A stretch of 64,000 nt of DNA from Gammaproteobacteria bacterium (GTDB lineage Bacteria > Pseudomonadota > Gammaproteobacteria > Pseudomonadales > IMCC2047), in NCBI GenBank assembly GCA_021773395.1, contig JAJFKB010000002.1:1-64000 (forward strand). The letters run 5' to 3'. The notes under the pieces are model-generated. The model did not search any database. It had not been told where the DNA came from and saw nothing but the letters and a program-made list of their open reading frames with translations. Position 1 is the stretch's first letter. Each line of letters starts with the position of its first letter. Of this stretch, positions 1 to 9,351 are shown piece after piece. Position numbers and translations under genes: made by a program.

Positions 1-1
1 A

Positions 2-991
2 AAACTATATGAAAACATTAGCTCCCCTATACGCCAACATAAATTGAAGATTATTACAACTCAGTCCAAGGGCTATGACAGCACTGCCGTGAATTCCATA
101 GCATCTAACTGGCATATTGACCAAGCCTATACTGTAAAACAATCAAAAGCAAAAAACAGCTGGGGAGCAAATACCAAACAACTCACCCCCTCTGACGATG
201 GTAGTGATATCTGTAAAGCATTGGGCATAAAATGTACAGGAATAAACCGCGATGACTATAAAAAAGGAGTTAAAGATGAGATTCTACTACATGCTGCTAT
301 ACACCAAAGTGCAGATTTGAACCTGATTAGTGTGATTGAGGAGAACTTTGAATCCCGTGTGTTATTAACAGGCTGCTATGGCGAATTATGGTACACAGGC
401 AAGGCAAGAGAACAGTTTCCATTTGCAGAGGATGATAGCCTTAAAAGGGGTGACCTCGGTTTGCATGGATTAGGTGAAATTCGGCTAAAACGGAGTTTTA
501 TTCAAGTCCCGATCCCCATAATTGGTGCAAGGGGTCGAGAGACTATCGCTAAAATTAGCGACAGTGAAGAATTGCAGCCTTGGTCGCTGCCACAGTTATA
601 CAATAGGCCCATTGCGAGACGTCTTGCAGAGGAACGAGGAATACCAAGAGAAATGTTCGGATTATTGAAAATGGCATCCGAAGTCCCGCACCCACATCCT
701 ACTTTTCCTTATTACCAGCCACTGAGAACTGAATATTTAGAGCATTTATACCGCCGCGGCCTTATCCCCTATTTTTCCAAAGTGGTCTGGAACCAGATTT
801 TGCGAATAAATCATTACCTGTATTTTTACACTCCCCGCAAGTATCGTTTGTTATATTACCTTGAGCGAGCCATCAGCAAATTAACGGGCAGACCATTCCA
901 TTTTTCCATTATCTATAAAAAGCTAATGGGAAGCTTATATTGTTTTTCAGTGAATAAGCTGAGCAAACAATACAAGGAGATGCTTCATTAA
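2..991 (+). CDS. PP-loop (asparagine-synthase-like) protein, 5' partial
   Basis: The frame is open to the left edge, so the N-terminus lies outside the window; the TTG at 44 is only an internal codon. The visible part starts just before an ATP-pyrophosphatase-like motif (SKGYDSTA, where asparagine synthases have SGGxDS). A second glycine-rich segment (LLTGCYGE) follows about 90 residues later, as in the synthetase domain of AsnB-like enzymes. The rest is basic and aromatic and I do not recognise it. The flippase gene follows 68 bases downstream on the same strand. Role in modifying the exopolysaccharide or a linked small molecule is inference. The lysine in the PP-loop is unusual and may affect ATP binding. 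Confidence 0.55.
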   Translation, partial: KLYENISSPIRQHKLKIITTQSKGYDSTAVNSIASNWHIDQAYTVKQSKAKNSWGANTKQLTPSDDGSDICKALGIKCTGINRDDYKKGVKDEILLHAAIHQSADLNLISVIEENFESRVLLTGCYGELWYTGKAREQFPFAEDDSLKRGDLGLHGLGEIRLKRSFIQVPIPIIGARGRETIAKISDSEELQPWSLPQLYNRPIARRLAEERGIPREMFGLLKMASEVPHPHPTFPYYQPLRTEYLEHLYRRGLIPYFSKVVWNQILRINHYLYFYTPRKYRLLYYLERAISKLTGRPFHFSIIYKKLMGSLYCFSVNKLSKQYKEMLH

Positions 992-1059
992 ATCACTTTT
1001 AACCCGATGCCAATTGCTTATTGGCCTAACTCAAACACAAGCATGTGCCAGTATCGCCA

Positions 1060-2547
1060 ATGACTCAAAGTAACCCAATTTTCCTCGCGCTCAAATGGTC
1101 TGCCATTGGAAAACTGACAGGGCAGTTTATTTCCTGGGCCATTACTCTTTATGTGATGCGCATCCTCACACCGGAAGATTACGGGCTGCTCGCTATTGCG
1201 AGTATATTTACATCACTACTGTTAATGCTAGGCGAAGCGGGGATGCAAGCAGCCATTATAAGGTCGGAAACCGTCGAAACGGAGCACTTGCGCAGGTTGT
1301 TTGGCGTGGTTTGTGCCGGGCACACTCTGGTCACTCTGCTACTCATTATTGCAGCACCAGTAGTTGCCTTCGTCTACGATGACATACGCATCATGCATAT
1401 TATGATCGTACTGGCAATAAACGCCTTTATTCTGATGTTTCAGTGTGTGCCTCTAGCCCTTCTTCTAAGGGAAATGAATTTCAAGACACAGGCAGGAATA
1501 GCTCTGGTGAAGGTAATTGTACAGGGGGGCAGCACACTTATATTAGCCCTCAACGATTTTGGAGTTTGGTCATTGGTATTTGGTGAGTTAATTTCTACAA
1601 TTGTGGCAATTTTCTGCTTTAACATCGCCAAGCCTTTTTTACACATGCCAAAGTTCGAATTCAGCGAAGTATTGCCAGAGCTCTCCTTTGGCGGATATAT
1701 CCTATTACAACGTCTTCTTTGGTGGGTAAACCAATCTTTCGATCGATTATTACTTGGACTTTTGTTGGGGCCCATACAGCTCGGCTATTACGCTGTAGGC
1801 AATCAAATAGCCTCTTTACCCAAAGACAAATTGGGACAAATACTTAATCAAATCACTTTTTCTGCCGTCGCCAAAATGCGGCACGACCCAAAGCATCTTA
1901 AACATAGCTTACTAAAAGCTCTCGAAATAATGGGGTTCTTGCTGTTTCCAGTTTTTGCCGGATTATCTTTAATATCTGAAAACATAATCAACATTATATT
2001 AACGGATAAATGGTCAAATGCTTTAATACCTATCGCCCTTTTATCTCTTTCGATGCCATTTCGCATGCTATCAATACCAATGTCGGAAGCAGTGAATGCA
2101 ATCGGTTCACCCAAGATCATCTTAAAATCGCAAGTTATAGGGGTAATAAATGTAGTGGGCACTATTAGTATCGGTGCGATATGGGGGCTATTGGGAGTGT
2201 GCTTAGCTTGGCTATGCGTTGCCCCCCTGAATATAATTATATTATTATGGCTATCAAAACCACATACGAATATCAAGATTAGAGATTTCTGGCGAGCAAT
2301 TTCCGGCCCATTTGCTACGACCGTCTTAATGTATCTCTCGGTTATGTTATTCAAATATCTATTACCAGCATTAACAATTCAGTTTCCATTTATATATATC
2401 GGGGAAACCTCGAAAATGATTTATATCCAAGACACTATAATGGTTATATTAATAGGCATAACCAGCTATGCTCTGATTTCTCTAATCGTTGCCAGGAGGA
2501 GCATACAACACGCCAAAAGCCTATTTCTTGGTTTTCGTAACAATTAA
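1060..2547 (+). CDS. Wzx-type polysaccharide flippase (MATE-like, Polysacc_synt family)
   Basis: About 495 residues with roughly a dozen hydrophobic segments. The N-terminus (ALKWSAIGKLTGQ, then LTPEDYGLLAIA) is typical of WzxC/AmsL-type oligosaccharide flippases, which move lipid-linked repeat units across the inner membrane. I chose the ATG at 1060; a GTG at 1045 would add five residues, and neither has a clear ribosome site. It lies in the exopolysaccharide region, 44 bases before the CapA-like gene on the same strand, and is the only flippase candidate here, so it probably serves the XrtA-associated polymer. The family call is solid; substrate is inferred. Confidence 0.85.
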   Translation: MTQSNPIFLALKWSAIGKLTGQFISWAITLYVMRILTPEDYGLLAIASIFTSLLLMLGEAGMQAAIIRSETVETEHLRRLFGVVCAGHTLVTLLLIIAAPVVAFVYDDIRIMHIMIVLAINAFILMFQCVPLALLLREMNFKTQAGIALVKVIVQGGSTLILALNDFGVWSLVFGELISTIVAIFCFNIAKPFLHMPKFEFSEVLPELSFGGYILLQRLLWWVNQSFDRLLLGLLLGPIQLGYYAVGNQIASLPKDKLGQILNQITFSAVAKMRHDPKHLKHSLLKALEIMGFLLFPVFAGLSLISENIINIILTDKWSNALIPIALLSLSMPFRMLSIPMSEAVNAIGSPKIILKSQVIGVINVVGTISIGAIWGLLGVCLAWLCVAPLNIIILLWLSKPHTNIKIRDFWRAISGPFATTVLMYLSVMLFKYLLPALTIQFPFIYIGETSKMIYIQDTIMVILIGITSYALISLIVARRSIQHAKSLFLGFRNN

Positions 2548-2591
2548 TTAAAATCTGGTTAACTTTCAATACCTCACTACATAGGTACTTT

Positions 2592-3695
2592 ATGCTTAAA
2601 CTCGGATTTGCAGGAGACTGTTGTTTAGCAAATTTCGCGGATACCCAAAAGGAATCTCTGGAATTAATTTACGCTACCTGCCAAGCACTAAATCAAAATA
2701 CCGATTTCTCAATTGCAAACTTTGAATTTTCTGTTGTGGACACTGAAATTGCTGAGCAGAAATTCATGCTGCAAAGTCAAAATAACTGCCTTGGTTTGGC
2801 AAAATCAGGGTTTGATGCTTTTTGTCTTGCAAATAATCATATTATGGATCACGGGGAGGAAGCCCTGCAGCAAACCAAGGCATTCCTTCAAGGATTAGAC
2901 TTATTAACCGTTGGTGCCGGGATTACAAGAGAGGATGCATATTCCCCTTTAGAGGTAGGTATAAAAGGCAAAAATATCACAATAATTAACGCCACCGATG
3001 CTACACACTTTAAAGCGGGGAGACATACCGCTGGAGTCGTTCCCTTATCAAAAAGGTATTTGAAAAGTAAGATTATTCAAGCCGCTGCAAAATCAGATCT
3101 GGTAATAGTGTGTCTGCACTCAGACCTTGAATTTACTAATTATCCTTCACCCTGGAAAGTCAGATTATCCCGGAAACTTGTTGATTGGGGCTGTGATATT
3201 GTTGTGCATCACCACCCCCACACGCTCCAAGGAATTGAGCTTTATAAAAACAAACTAATCGCTTACTCGATCGGCAATTTCATTTTCCCTATTAGCCAAA
3301 TGCCCTATATGCAAGGTAGAGAGGGAAATGTAACCCAGAGTATGTATCTGACCGTCAATATAGGTTTTGACGAAACGGGGCCAACCAAAATTACTTACGA
3401 CACAACCCCCATCATCATCGACCAAAACGACATTACCCGAGTAGCTAAGGGAGAACAGCATTTAGAAATTGAGTCAAATATTGAACAGTTCAGCAATACA
3501 CTGTCATGTAGCACCTTCTTACAAAACAATTATTTTAGACTCTGTTTAGCACATCTAAAATCCACACTATTAGGAACATACTACACGTTGCGCAAGGAAG
3601 GCTTACTCTCCGGAATCCGCTATTTTTTTTTACATGTTGAAACCAAGATGCACCGAAACTGGCTCCGTGGATTTTTTACTTTCGGCAAATACTAA
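2592..3695 (+). CDS. CapA family protein (PGA_cap metallophosphatase fold)
   Basis: 367 residues. It begins with LGFAGDCC and contains NFEFSVVD, LANNHIMDHG, CLHSD and HHHPHTLQGIE, the metal-binding motifs of the CapA/PGA_cap branch of calcineurin-like phosphoesterases. Family members take part in poly-gamma-glutamate or capsule production; others are found in polysaccharide loci with unknown substrate. There is no signal peptide, so the catalytic domain appears cytoplasmic. It is last in the + strand group and converges with the PP-loop gene at 3734. Biochemical role in this locus is unproven. Confidence 0.85.
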   Translation: MLKLGFAGDCCLANFADTQKESLELIYATCQALNQNTDFSIANFEFSVVDTEIAEQKFMLQSQNNCLGLAKSGFDAFCLANNHIMDHGEEALQQTKAFLQGLDLLTVGAGITREDAYSPLEVGIKGKNITIINATDATHFKAGRHTAGVVPLSKRYLKSKIIQAAAKSDLVIVCLHSDLEFTNYPSPWKVRLSRKLVDWGCDIVVHHHPHTLQGIELYKNKLIAYSIGNFIFPISQMPYMQGREGNVTQSMYLTVNIGFDETGPTKITYDTTPIIIDQNDITRVAKGEQHLEIESNIEQFSNTLSCSTFLQNNYFRLCLAHLKSTLLGTYYTLRKEGLLSGIRYFFLHVETKMHRNWLRGFFTFGKY

Positions 3696-3733
3696 TTTTA
3701 ATTTAGGAAGGGAAGTCTTGATTACACTGCGCT

Positions 3734-5374
3734 CTACTTTTCTATCAACTCATTAATTAATCGGGGAACGCCCTTAAAAAGAGGCTTATAGTCAGATTCA
3801 TCTGTTTCAATCCATTTAATAAAAAAAGCTAATCTGCTTAACTCCTTTAATCGCCAATTTCTCCCGTTTTTAATACCCAACTCTGGAAACAGTGCGTATA
3901 AATGGTCGGACATTTTTTGGAAAAAGTTATGCTCTATCATTTTATAAATACGAGAATCAATTCTATCCGGGATGATAGGCTGGTGCTTAATTTTCATCGG
4001 CTTTAAATCCCATCTCCTTATAACATCTTTTAAATTATCATCCCTAGTGCTGGCCAGGTTGGCAATTTCTTCAGAAATCCTCAGCATACAGGTTTGCTGA
4101 TGGTAAGTTCTATTCCGGCACTTCGGCTCCAGAGCCAGTGACTGCATAAAGAAAGGATAATAGCCATAGGGCAGACAGGCGTTGTGTCCATTAATAATAA
4201 ACAGCTGTAGCCAGGAGGCTATATTACGCCGAGTATGGTTAAATAATTTAAAGAGAGTGAGGTTATTGTGATCCAAAGGGAATCTGGAAAACTCTTTCAT
4301 TAGCCTCTCTTGCCCCGGTACTTCAATCAAATCATCACAAAATGAAAGGCCTGTACCCTGATTTAAAACTAACTCTGCCAACTTAGAGGGTGTATTACAG
4401 AACGCGACATGGTCAGGCAGATTGACGAAATAGTGTCCGTTAACGCTGACATCTGCAATCATGCCGTCATAGATTAAGCTCGGCTCTGAAATATACCGAA
4501 ACATGTTGACTGCCCAGGCATGGTCTTTAGACTCGAAGCCCAACCAGTAATCCTTGTAGAGTTCATCTTTGGTTCTCTGCACTGCGTCAGCAAGTGGAGA
4601 AACCATATGGGGAATTCCCAATATCCTGGCAGTTTTTTGTGCAATCGGCGTATCCAGGTCTATATCTTGAATTGCAGGATACGCCTGAGTGATTGAGGAA
4701 AATTTGATACCCGCATTGTTAACAGTCAGCGCGAGCCGCCGTGAGTCATGTCCGCCGGTCAGTGGCATTATTTTAGGTAATTTGCTGGCGCTTGATGTTA
4801 AAACCGATTCCAATAAAAGCTCGTTATTTTGCCGGACATAGTCTTCAATATTCTGTAGAGGTTGCGGCTCATAACTCCAATAGGTTATTAACTTAGCCGA
4901 GCCATCTACAATTTCAATCCTTTCTCCTTCTCTAAGTCTTTTTATTTCTTTAATTACCGTTTTTGAGCCAGAGACATCGCCCAAATTTAATACCTCTTCC
5001 CAGGCATCAAAATCCGGAGAAACCTTGTTTAGGCGATACTTAATATGTGGCAGCAAAATTCCGAATATCAGTTTACCTTGGGAAATATGATAAAAAAGCG
5101 AATGGAACCCCAGCTTATCCGTCCCAACCCTTATAGCACTGGAATGTTTATCGCAATGCACATACGCAAAGGTACCATCACTGGACTCTAACTCATGAAT
5201 GGTAGAGGGGGTACGGCCATTGTAAAGCGCAAACCCGATTAGAAATAATAGTGAGTCTGGCCCCTCTATCATCCTCGTCGGCACTTGATAGAACATTTTT
5301 AATCCGCCAATGATCCTATCAGGTACTTCAGACTCAGGTAAATTGCAGTTTCCAAGAATGCCTAGAAAACTCAT
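3734..5374 (-). CDS. Asparagine-synthase-like PP-loop protein lacking a catalytic glutaminase
   Basis: 546 residues. The N-terminal ~150 residues resemble the Ntn glutaminase domain of AsnB, but residue 2 is Ser rather than the essential Cys, so glutamine hydrolysis is not expected. The synthetase domain carries TGGHDSRR at residues 206-213, a variant PP-loop. Related proteins occur in lasso-peptide and polysaccharide loci as ATP-dependent amide or adenylate-forming enzymes. It starts 5 bases after the stop of the Wzy-like gene and is probably cotranscribed with it. Substrate unknown; a role in decorating the polymer is inference. Confidence 0.75.
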   Translation of the reverse strand: MSFLGILGNCNLPESEVPDRIIGGLKMFYQVPTRMIEGPDSLLFLIGFALYNGRTPSTIHELESSDGTFAYVHCDKHSSAIRVGTDKLGFHSLFYHISQGKLIFGILLPHIKYRLNKVSPDFDAWEEVLNLGDVSGSKTVIKEIKRLREGERIEIVDGSAKLITYWSYEPQPLQNIEDYVRQNNELLLESVLTSSASKLPKIMPLTGGHDSRRLALTVNNAGIKFSSITQAYPAIQDIDLDTPIAQKTARILGIPHMVSPLADAVQRTKDELYKDYWLGFESKDHAWAVNMFRYISEPSLIYDGMIADVSVNGHYFVNLPDHVAFCNTPSKLAELVLNQGTGLSFCDDLIEVPGQERLMKEFSRFPLDHNNLTLFKLFNHTRRNIASWLQLFIINGHNACLPYGYYPFFMQSLALEPKCRNRTYHQQTCMLRISEEIANLASTRDDNLKDVIRRWDLKPMKIKHQPIIPDRIDSRIYKMIEHNFFQKMSDHLYALFPELGIKNGRNWRLKELSRLAFFIKWIETDESDYKPLFKGVPRLINELIEK

Positions 5375-5379
5375 GGGTA

Positions 5380-6681
5380 CTATTGCCCAAAACTATTTTT
5401 ATCTTGTAAATATTTTGCAGGCGTATGTTGCTCGCGTGCTATCTGATATTGCTCACATTGACTGATAGACAGAACTAAGATTGCAATAATGTAATAATAG
5501 ATATCCAAAGTAGCGACATTAATCGTCAAACCATTTGCTGCATAACCAAAAAATGAATACTGCGTGCAGTACCCGAGGAACGCAAACTCGTCTTTTCCTT
5601 TATCGTTTTTAACTATATATCTCCGCATTCGGTTAGACAGAACAATACTCGTAGTCCCGATTGTGAGAAACATTATCAAACCAATATACCCATGTTCTCC
5701 CAACGCCTCGAAATAAATACTGTGTACCGATCTGCTGGTGTCTTTAACTAAATAACGGTGAATATAGGGCGGATGAAAAAAGGCGTTAAAGCCATTGCCA
5801 AAAAACGGACGTTCACCAGCTATATCAATAGCGTATTCCCACTGAATAATTCTCGTAGTTGCAGAGGCATCACCCTCGTAATTTATAATCGTATCCATGC
5901 GGTTTTTCCATGATTGTGGCATAAACAATATGCCAAAAAGCAAGACAATACCCGCGAGGATCGTCGCCAACATTTTATAATGCGAGCGCAGAACGTATGC
6001 TGCCAAAAATGCGAGCAACCCTACCAGTCCACCGCGAGATTGAGTGCCAAGCAAAGCTACTAGAAACAGAACGGTGCTGCCAAGCAAAGCCCAGTCCAAA
6101 AATTTGCTCTTCACCGATAGGCGCAACGCCAATAGCAAAGGCATGCCCATTAACATTGCAATAGATACCGTATTATTATCTCCCCATGCAGTACCCTCTG
6201 GACCCCATACCCGTGCGCCACCACCAGTAACCAGTGTAAAAAAACCCCCTTTCACTCCGGTGAGTCCAAGAGAAAGCACTAAAACCCATACCAGCGCAAT
6301 AGTCCAGGTTCGGTTATTCATCGACGCCAGTATTGCGGCGACCAACAACATCGTTTTTGCAAAGCCCAACCATTTATCAAAGGCCTGCCCTGGTTCTACT
6401 GCAAATATGGTGGTTAACGTCGTCCAGATAAAGTAAATCACCAGCATGACAACCAGTGCATTCGGTTTAGCTTTGGGTAACGATTTCCAGTTTACAGCCA
6501 GGCTGATCAGCGTTACGCCAACAATAATATCAAGAAGAGGATAATCGTACGAAAACCCATATGCCGCCTTGTGAGGATTCATAACCGATATCCAGACCCA
6601 GAGTAGCACTCCCACCTGTGGACGGATAAACACAAAAGGTATTGATCCTATGATCACCGAGATAATATAAATATCGCGCAT
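5380..6681 (-). CDS. Exosortase A-associated O-antigen ligase/polymerase-like protein (Wzy/WaaL family)
   Basis: 433 residues, polytopic. The N-terminus (FIRPQVGVLLWVWISVMNPH) and the central GGGARVWGPEGTAWGDNN are hallmarks of the exosortase A-associated 'O-glycosylation ligase' family. A large periplasmic loop with GERPFFGNGFN matches the Wzy_C domain. The family is found almost only in XrtA loci, where it is thought either to polymerise the exopolysaccharide or to transfer glycan. It acts in the inner membrane. Upstream on the same strand lies a tiny membrane ORF (6824-6925) and then GT4 genes. Confident family call; polymerase versus ligase is undecided. Confidence 0.9.
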   Translation of the reverse strand: MRDIYIISVIIGSIPFVFIRPQVGVLLWVWISVMNPHKAAYGFSYDYPLLDIIVGVTLISLAVNWKSLPKAKPNALVVMLVIYFIWTTLTTIFAVEPGQAFDKWLGFAKTMLLVAAILASMNNRTWTIALVWVLVLSLGLTGVKGGFFTLVTGGGARVWGPEGTAWGDNNTVSIAMLMGMPLLLALRLSVKSKFLDWALLGSTVLFLVALLGTQSRGGLVGLLAFLAAYVLRSHYKMLATILAGIVLLFGILFMPQSWKNRMDTIINYEGDASATTRIIQWEYAIDIAGERPFFGNGFNAFFHPPYIHRYLVKDTSRSVHSIYFEALGEHGYIGLIMFLTIGTTSIVLSNRMRRYIVKNDKGKDEFAFLGYCTQYSFFGYAANGLTINVATLDIYYYIIAILVLSISQCEQYQIAREQHTPAKYLQDKNSFGQ

Positions 6682-6823
6682 AGCGTCTAAACAACCATTG
6701 GTAGCGTATCAAAAACAATCAAGAGCGAATCCATCTCTTTTCGAAAGGACGGAGATACATTTAAATTGAACGGTGTTTAACATTCCGATTGAAAGCCTTT
6801 CATTTAATTTAATTTGAGAAATA

Positions 6824-6925
6824 TTAATCTTCGTTTTTAATTCTAGCCGTATCTTTTTTATATGCCCAATAGAGCACGTACAACACGGCGAGATTAAAGA
6901 TGCCAAAAAATAGTGTATTGATCAT
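6824..6925 (-). CDS. Small single-span membrane protein, unknown
   Basis: A 33-residue ORF in the 347-base gap between the Wzy-like gene and the GT4 gene, on their strand. It starts MINTLFFGIFNLAVLYVLYW, one transmembrane segment, and ends in a charged tail (KKDTARIKNED). An in-frame ATG at 6973 would give 50 residues. No good ribosome site is visible for either start. Clear membrane topology and its place inside the operon argue for a real small protein, perhaps an accessory of the polymerase, but I recognise no family. Confidence 0.45.
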   Translation of the reverse strand: MINTLFFGIFNLAVLYVLYWAYKKDTARIKNED

Positions 6926-7028
6926 AGTGCTGTGCCCGCGAAAATTTAATGTATTGAGACTTTTGCTCGCCATTCATTCAAAGTAGCTGCCCGCTTTTTC
7001 ATCCTTAAATAGTCGATGATGCGAATCA

Positions 7029-8180
7029 TTAGGACTGTTCCAGACAGCTTAAAATTTCACTGACATGTGCATCCCAATTAAGCTTAGTCTTGATATCTTG
7101 CCTTGCTTGTTCAGCCACCTTGCCGGTTGAATCATCAGCGATGACTTCTTGCAGCACCCGAAGGAAAGACTCAACGTTATTTCGTTGAAATATAAAGCCG
7201 TTCCACCTGTGCTTTATCGCATCCAGAATCGGCGAATAATCAGGGGCTACCACTGGCACCCCGGCGGCCATATATTCGAATATTTTCATTGGTGAACCAT
7301 AATCATTCGAATTAGGCATAACACCGATATCAAAATTCTTTAGGTAACTCGGCAACTCTTTTGGGGACACGGCGCCTATAAAGCTAACTTTATTCTGCAA
7401 GTTAAGTTGATTCACCTGGGTTTCAATTTTTAATCTTTCCGGGCCATCACCTATCAATACAAGCTTTGCCTGTTGTCCGGTGGACAATAGCTCGCCAAAC
7501 ACTTCCAGCAGGAAATCCAACCCATGCCAAGGATAAAATCCACCAACAAATCCGATTGTTACCTCTTTACTATCCTTCAAAGGCTTTGCTTCGCGTTGCG
7601 AGATGTCAAACCTATCCAGATCCACAGCGTTTGGTTGAACTAAAAATTTATCCTCCGCAAGCCCATATTCCTCCATGATTTTTTCTTTAAGGTAACTTGA
7701 AACAGTAATAATGCGGCTAGCTCGTGTAAATACATATTTTTCGACCCGTTTTGCTAACGGCAATAGCATTCGCGACCTTTTGCGCACAAGTGGAGTTCCA
7801 CTAAAGTAATTCACCTCCAATAGAAAGGGTATTGCTTTGCGCTTACTAAATAGGGCTCCGGCGAAGGCAAAGAATGCATAGCGTTCATAGACTTCGGTCA
7901 CCGATTTTTCCCCGATTAACCCCAAGTAGCATTTCGCGTTATAAAGAATTTCGAGCATTTCAAATATGAGTTCCGGCGTATAGAGGCTAACAAACTTTAA
8001 TAACCGACCGCTGCCAATATGGCGAGATGGCGTATCTGATACTTCAGCTGTTCCGGCCGGACTAATAATATTTGCAGAAACTCCAGCTTTCCTAAACCCG
8101 TTCACGATGCCATTGATGTGAACCCCCTCAACGCCAGCACCTTTGGTACGGTGAACATACACCAGGTTTCTATTGGCCAT
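7029..8180 (-). CDS. Glycosyltransferase family 4
   Basis: 383 residues, GT-B fold. The C-terminal domain shows IGFVGGFYPWHGLDFLLE, LVLIGDGPERL and the EX7E-type donor site around MKIFEYMAAGVPVVAP. Probably adds a sugar to the lipid-linked repeat unit at the inner face of the cytoplasmic membrane. The start overlaps the end of the next upstream gene by 11 bases, indicating translational coupling. Sugar and linkage cannot be told from sequence. Confidence 0.88.
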   Translation of the reverse strand: MANRNLVYVHRTKGAGVEGVHINGIVNGFRKAGVSANIISPAGTAEVSDTPSRHIGSGRLLKFVSLYTPELIFEMLEILYNAKCYLGLIGEKSVTEVYERYAFFAFAGALFSKRKAIPFLLEVNYFSGTPLVRKRSRMLLPLAKRVEKYVFTRASRIITVSSYLKEKIMEEYGLAEDKFLVQPNAVDLDRFDISQREAKPLKDSKEVTIGFVGGFYPWHGLDFLLEVFGELLSTGQQAKLVLIGDGPERLKIETQVNQLNLQNKVSFIGAVSPKELPSYLKNFDIGVMPNSNDYGSPMKIFEYMAAGVPVVAPDYSPILDAIKHRWNGFIFQRNNVESFLRVLQEVIADDSTGKVAEQARQDIKTKLNWDAHVSEILSCLEQS

Positions 8181-9351
8181 TTATTATCTTCGAAAATAAT
8201 TTTAATTGGTCTGAGGTTGTCTGATCCCAACTAAACCTCTCAGCAAAGAACCTAGTTGCATTACGGTCGGGGTAGCTATTGAAAAGACAATCTACCGCAT
8301 TTTTGATGCCGCTCTCAGATCTTTCATGCATCACAACCCCCGCAGAATCCTCTAAAATAATTTCTCTTACACCACCCACATCTGAGGCTACCACTGGCGT
8401 ACCACAAGCCATCGACTCCAAAAGTACATTAGGCCACCCTTCCCGGCTGGAAGCCAATACCAACGCATCGGCCATATTATAAATATCTGCCAACCGTTCT
8501 TGCGTGATGTTGCCAAGAAAGACGACTCGATCACTTATATTAATGGCGCTCGTTAACTTTTTTAGGTTAGTCCCTTCTGGCCCTTCCCCGACGATAAATA
8601 ATCTGTATTCAGGAAGATGCTGCATGGCTTTGATAACCAAATCATGTCCTTTCTCCTTGACCAGATTCCCGACCGATAAAAGGGTCCTATTTGCAGAGGT
8701 TACGCCTAGTTCCGATTTAATCGCTTCCCGATTTAGCGGTTTAAATAACTCTAAATCGACTCCGTTTCGAAAAACATTTACTCGCTCAGGGATTATGTCA
8801 AAGGCGTCTACCATCTTGCTCTTTAATGCGCTACTGACCGTAACAATTCCGGCCGCACATTCAATTGCATATGCGATTTTTTGTTTAGGTTTTTTAAAGC
8901 TGGGAAGCAGATTAATGTCAGTGCCACGCGCAGTTATTACGACGGGTTTGTTAAATGCCTTTCCCAATTTAGTTGCCGCTACACCATCTGGGTAAAAGTA
9001 ATGCGCGTCTATCAAATCAAACTCAAATCCTGTTTGAATTATATTTTTTATCGTTTTTTTTGCTGCCCAATAAAGCGTGGAAGGACTCAAGTTCATCCCT
9101 ATTTTTGGTAAAACTATGTAACGTGGATGGTAAACTTCAATGCCTTCAATCTCTTCAAATTCAGGTACACGAGCAAACTCACTGTACTCCCCAAAGCGAT
9201 GCGACTTAAATGGAAACCAGGGCACGGGAGCTACTACCTTGACTCGAACCTCTCCCGAAGCCACTAATTGCGTTAAACGAGTTTGAACAAATATCCCTCG
9301 TCTAAATTGGACTGCATTAGGGTAGAGGGTGGTAAAAACCAGAATTTTCAA
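8170..9351 (-). CDS. Glycosyltransferase family 4
   Basis: 393 residues, GT-B fold. MKILVFTTLYPNAVQFRRGIF is a typical N-terminus with an acceptor-side glycine-poor loop. The donor domain has LLSVGNLVKEKGHDLVIKA, FIVGEGPEG and SSREGWPNVLLESMACGTPVVASDVGG. The start overlaps the amidotransferase stop by 4 bases (ATGA) and its end overlaps the next glycosyltransferase by 11, so three genes are coupled. Presumed exopolysaccharide assembly; specificity unknown. Confidence 0.9.
   Translation of the reverse strand: MKILVFTTLYPNAVQFRRGIFVQTRLTQLVASGEVRVKVVAPVPWFPFKSHRFGEYSEFARVPEFEEIEGIEVYHPRYIVLPKIGMNLSPSTLYWAAKKTIKNIIQTGFEFDLIDAHYFYPDGVAATKLGKAFNKPVVITARGTDINLLPSFKKPKQKIAYAIECAAGIVTVSSALKSKMVDAFDIIPERVNVFRNGVDLELFKPLNREAIKSELGVTSANRTLLSVGNLVKEKGHDLVIKAMQHLPEYRLFIVGEGPEGTNLKKLTSAINISDRVVFLGNITQERLADIYNMADALVLASSREGWPNVLLESMACGTPVVASDVGGVREIILEDSAGVVMHERSESGIKNAVDCLFNSYPDRNATRFFAERFSWDQTTSDQLKLFSKIINGQ

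Noticed and set aside
6709..6906. 65-residue minus-strand ORF
   Set aside because: No hydrophobic pattern, ribosome site or family; it overlaps the more plausible small membrane ORF at 6824-6925 in another frame.
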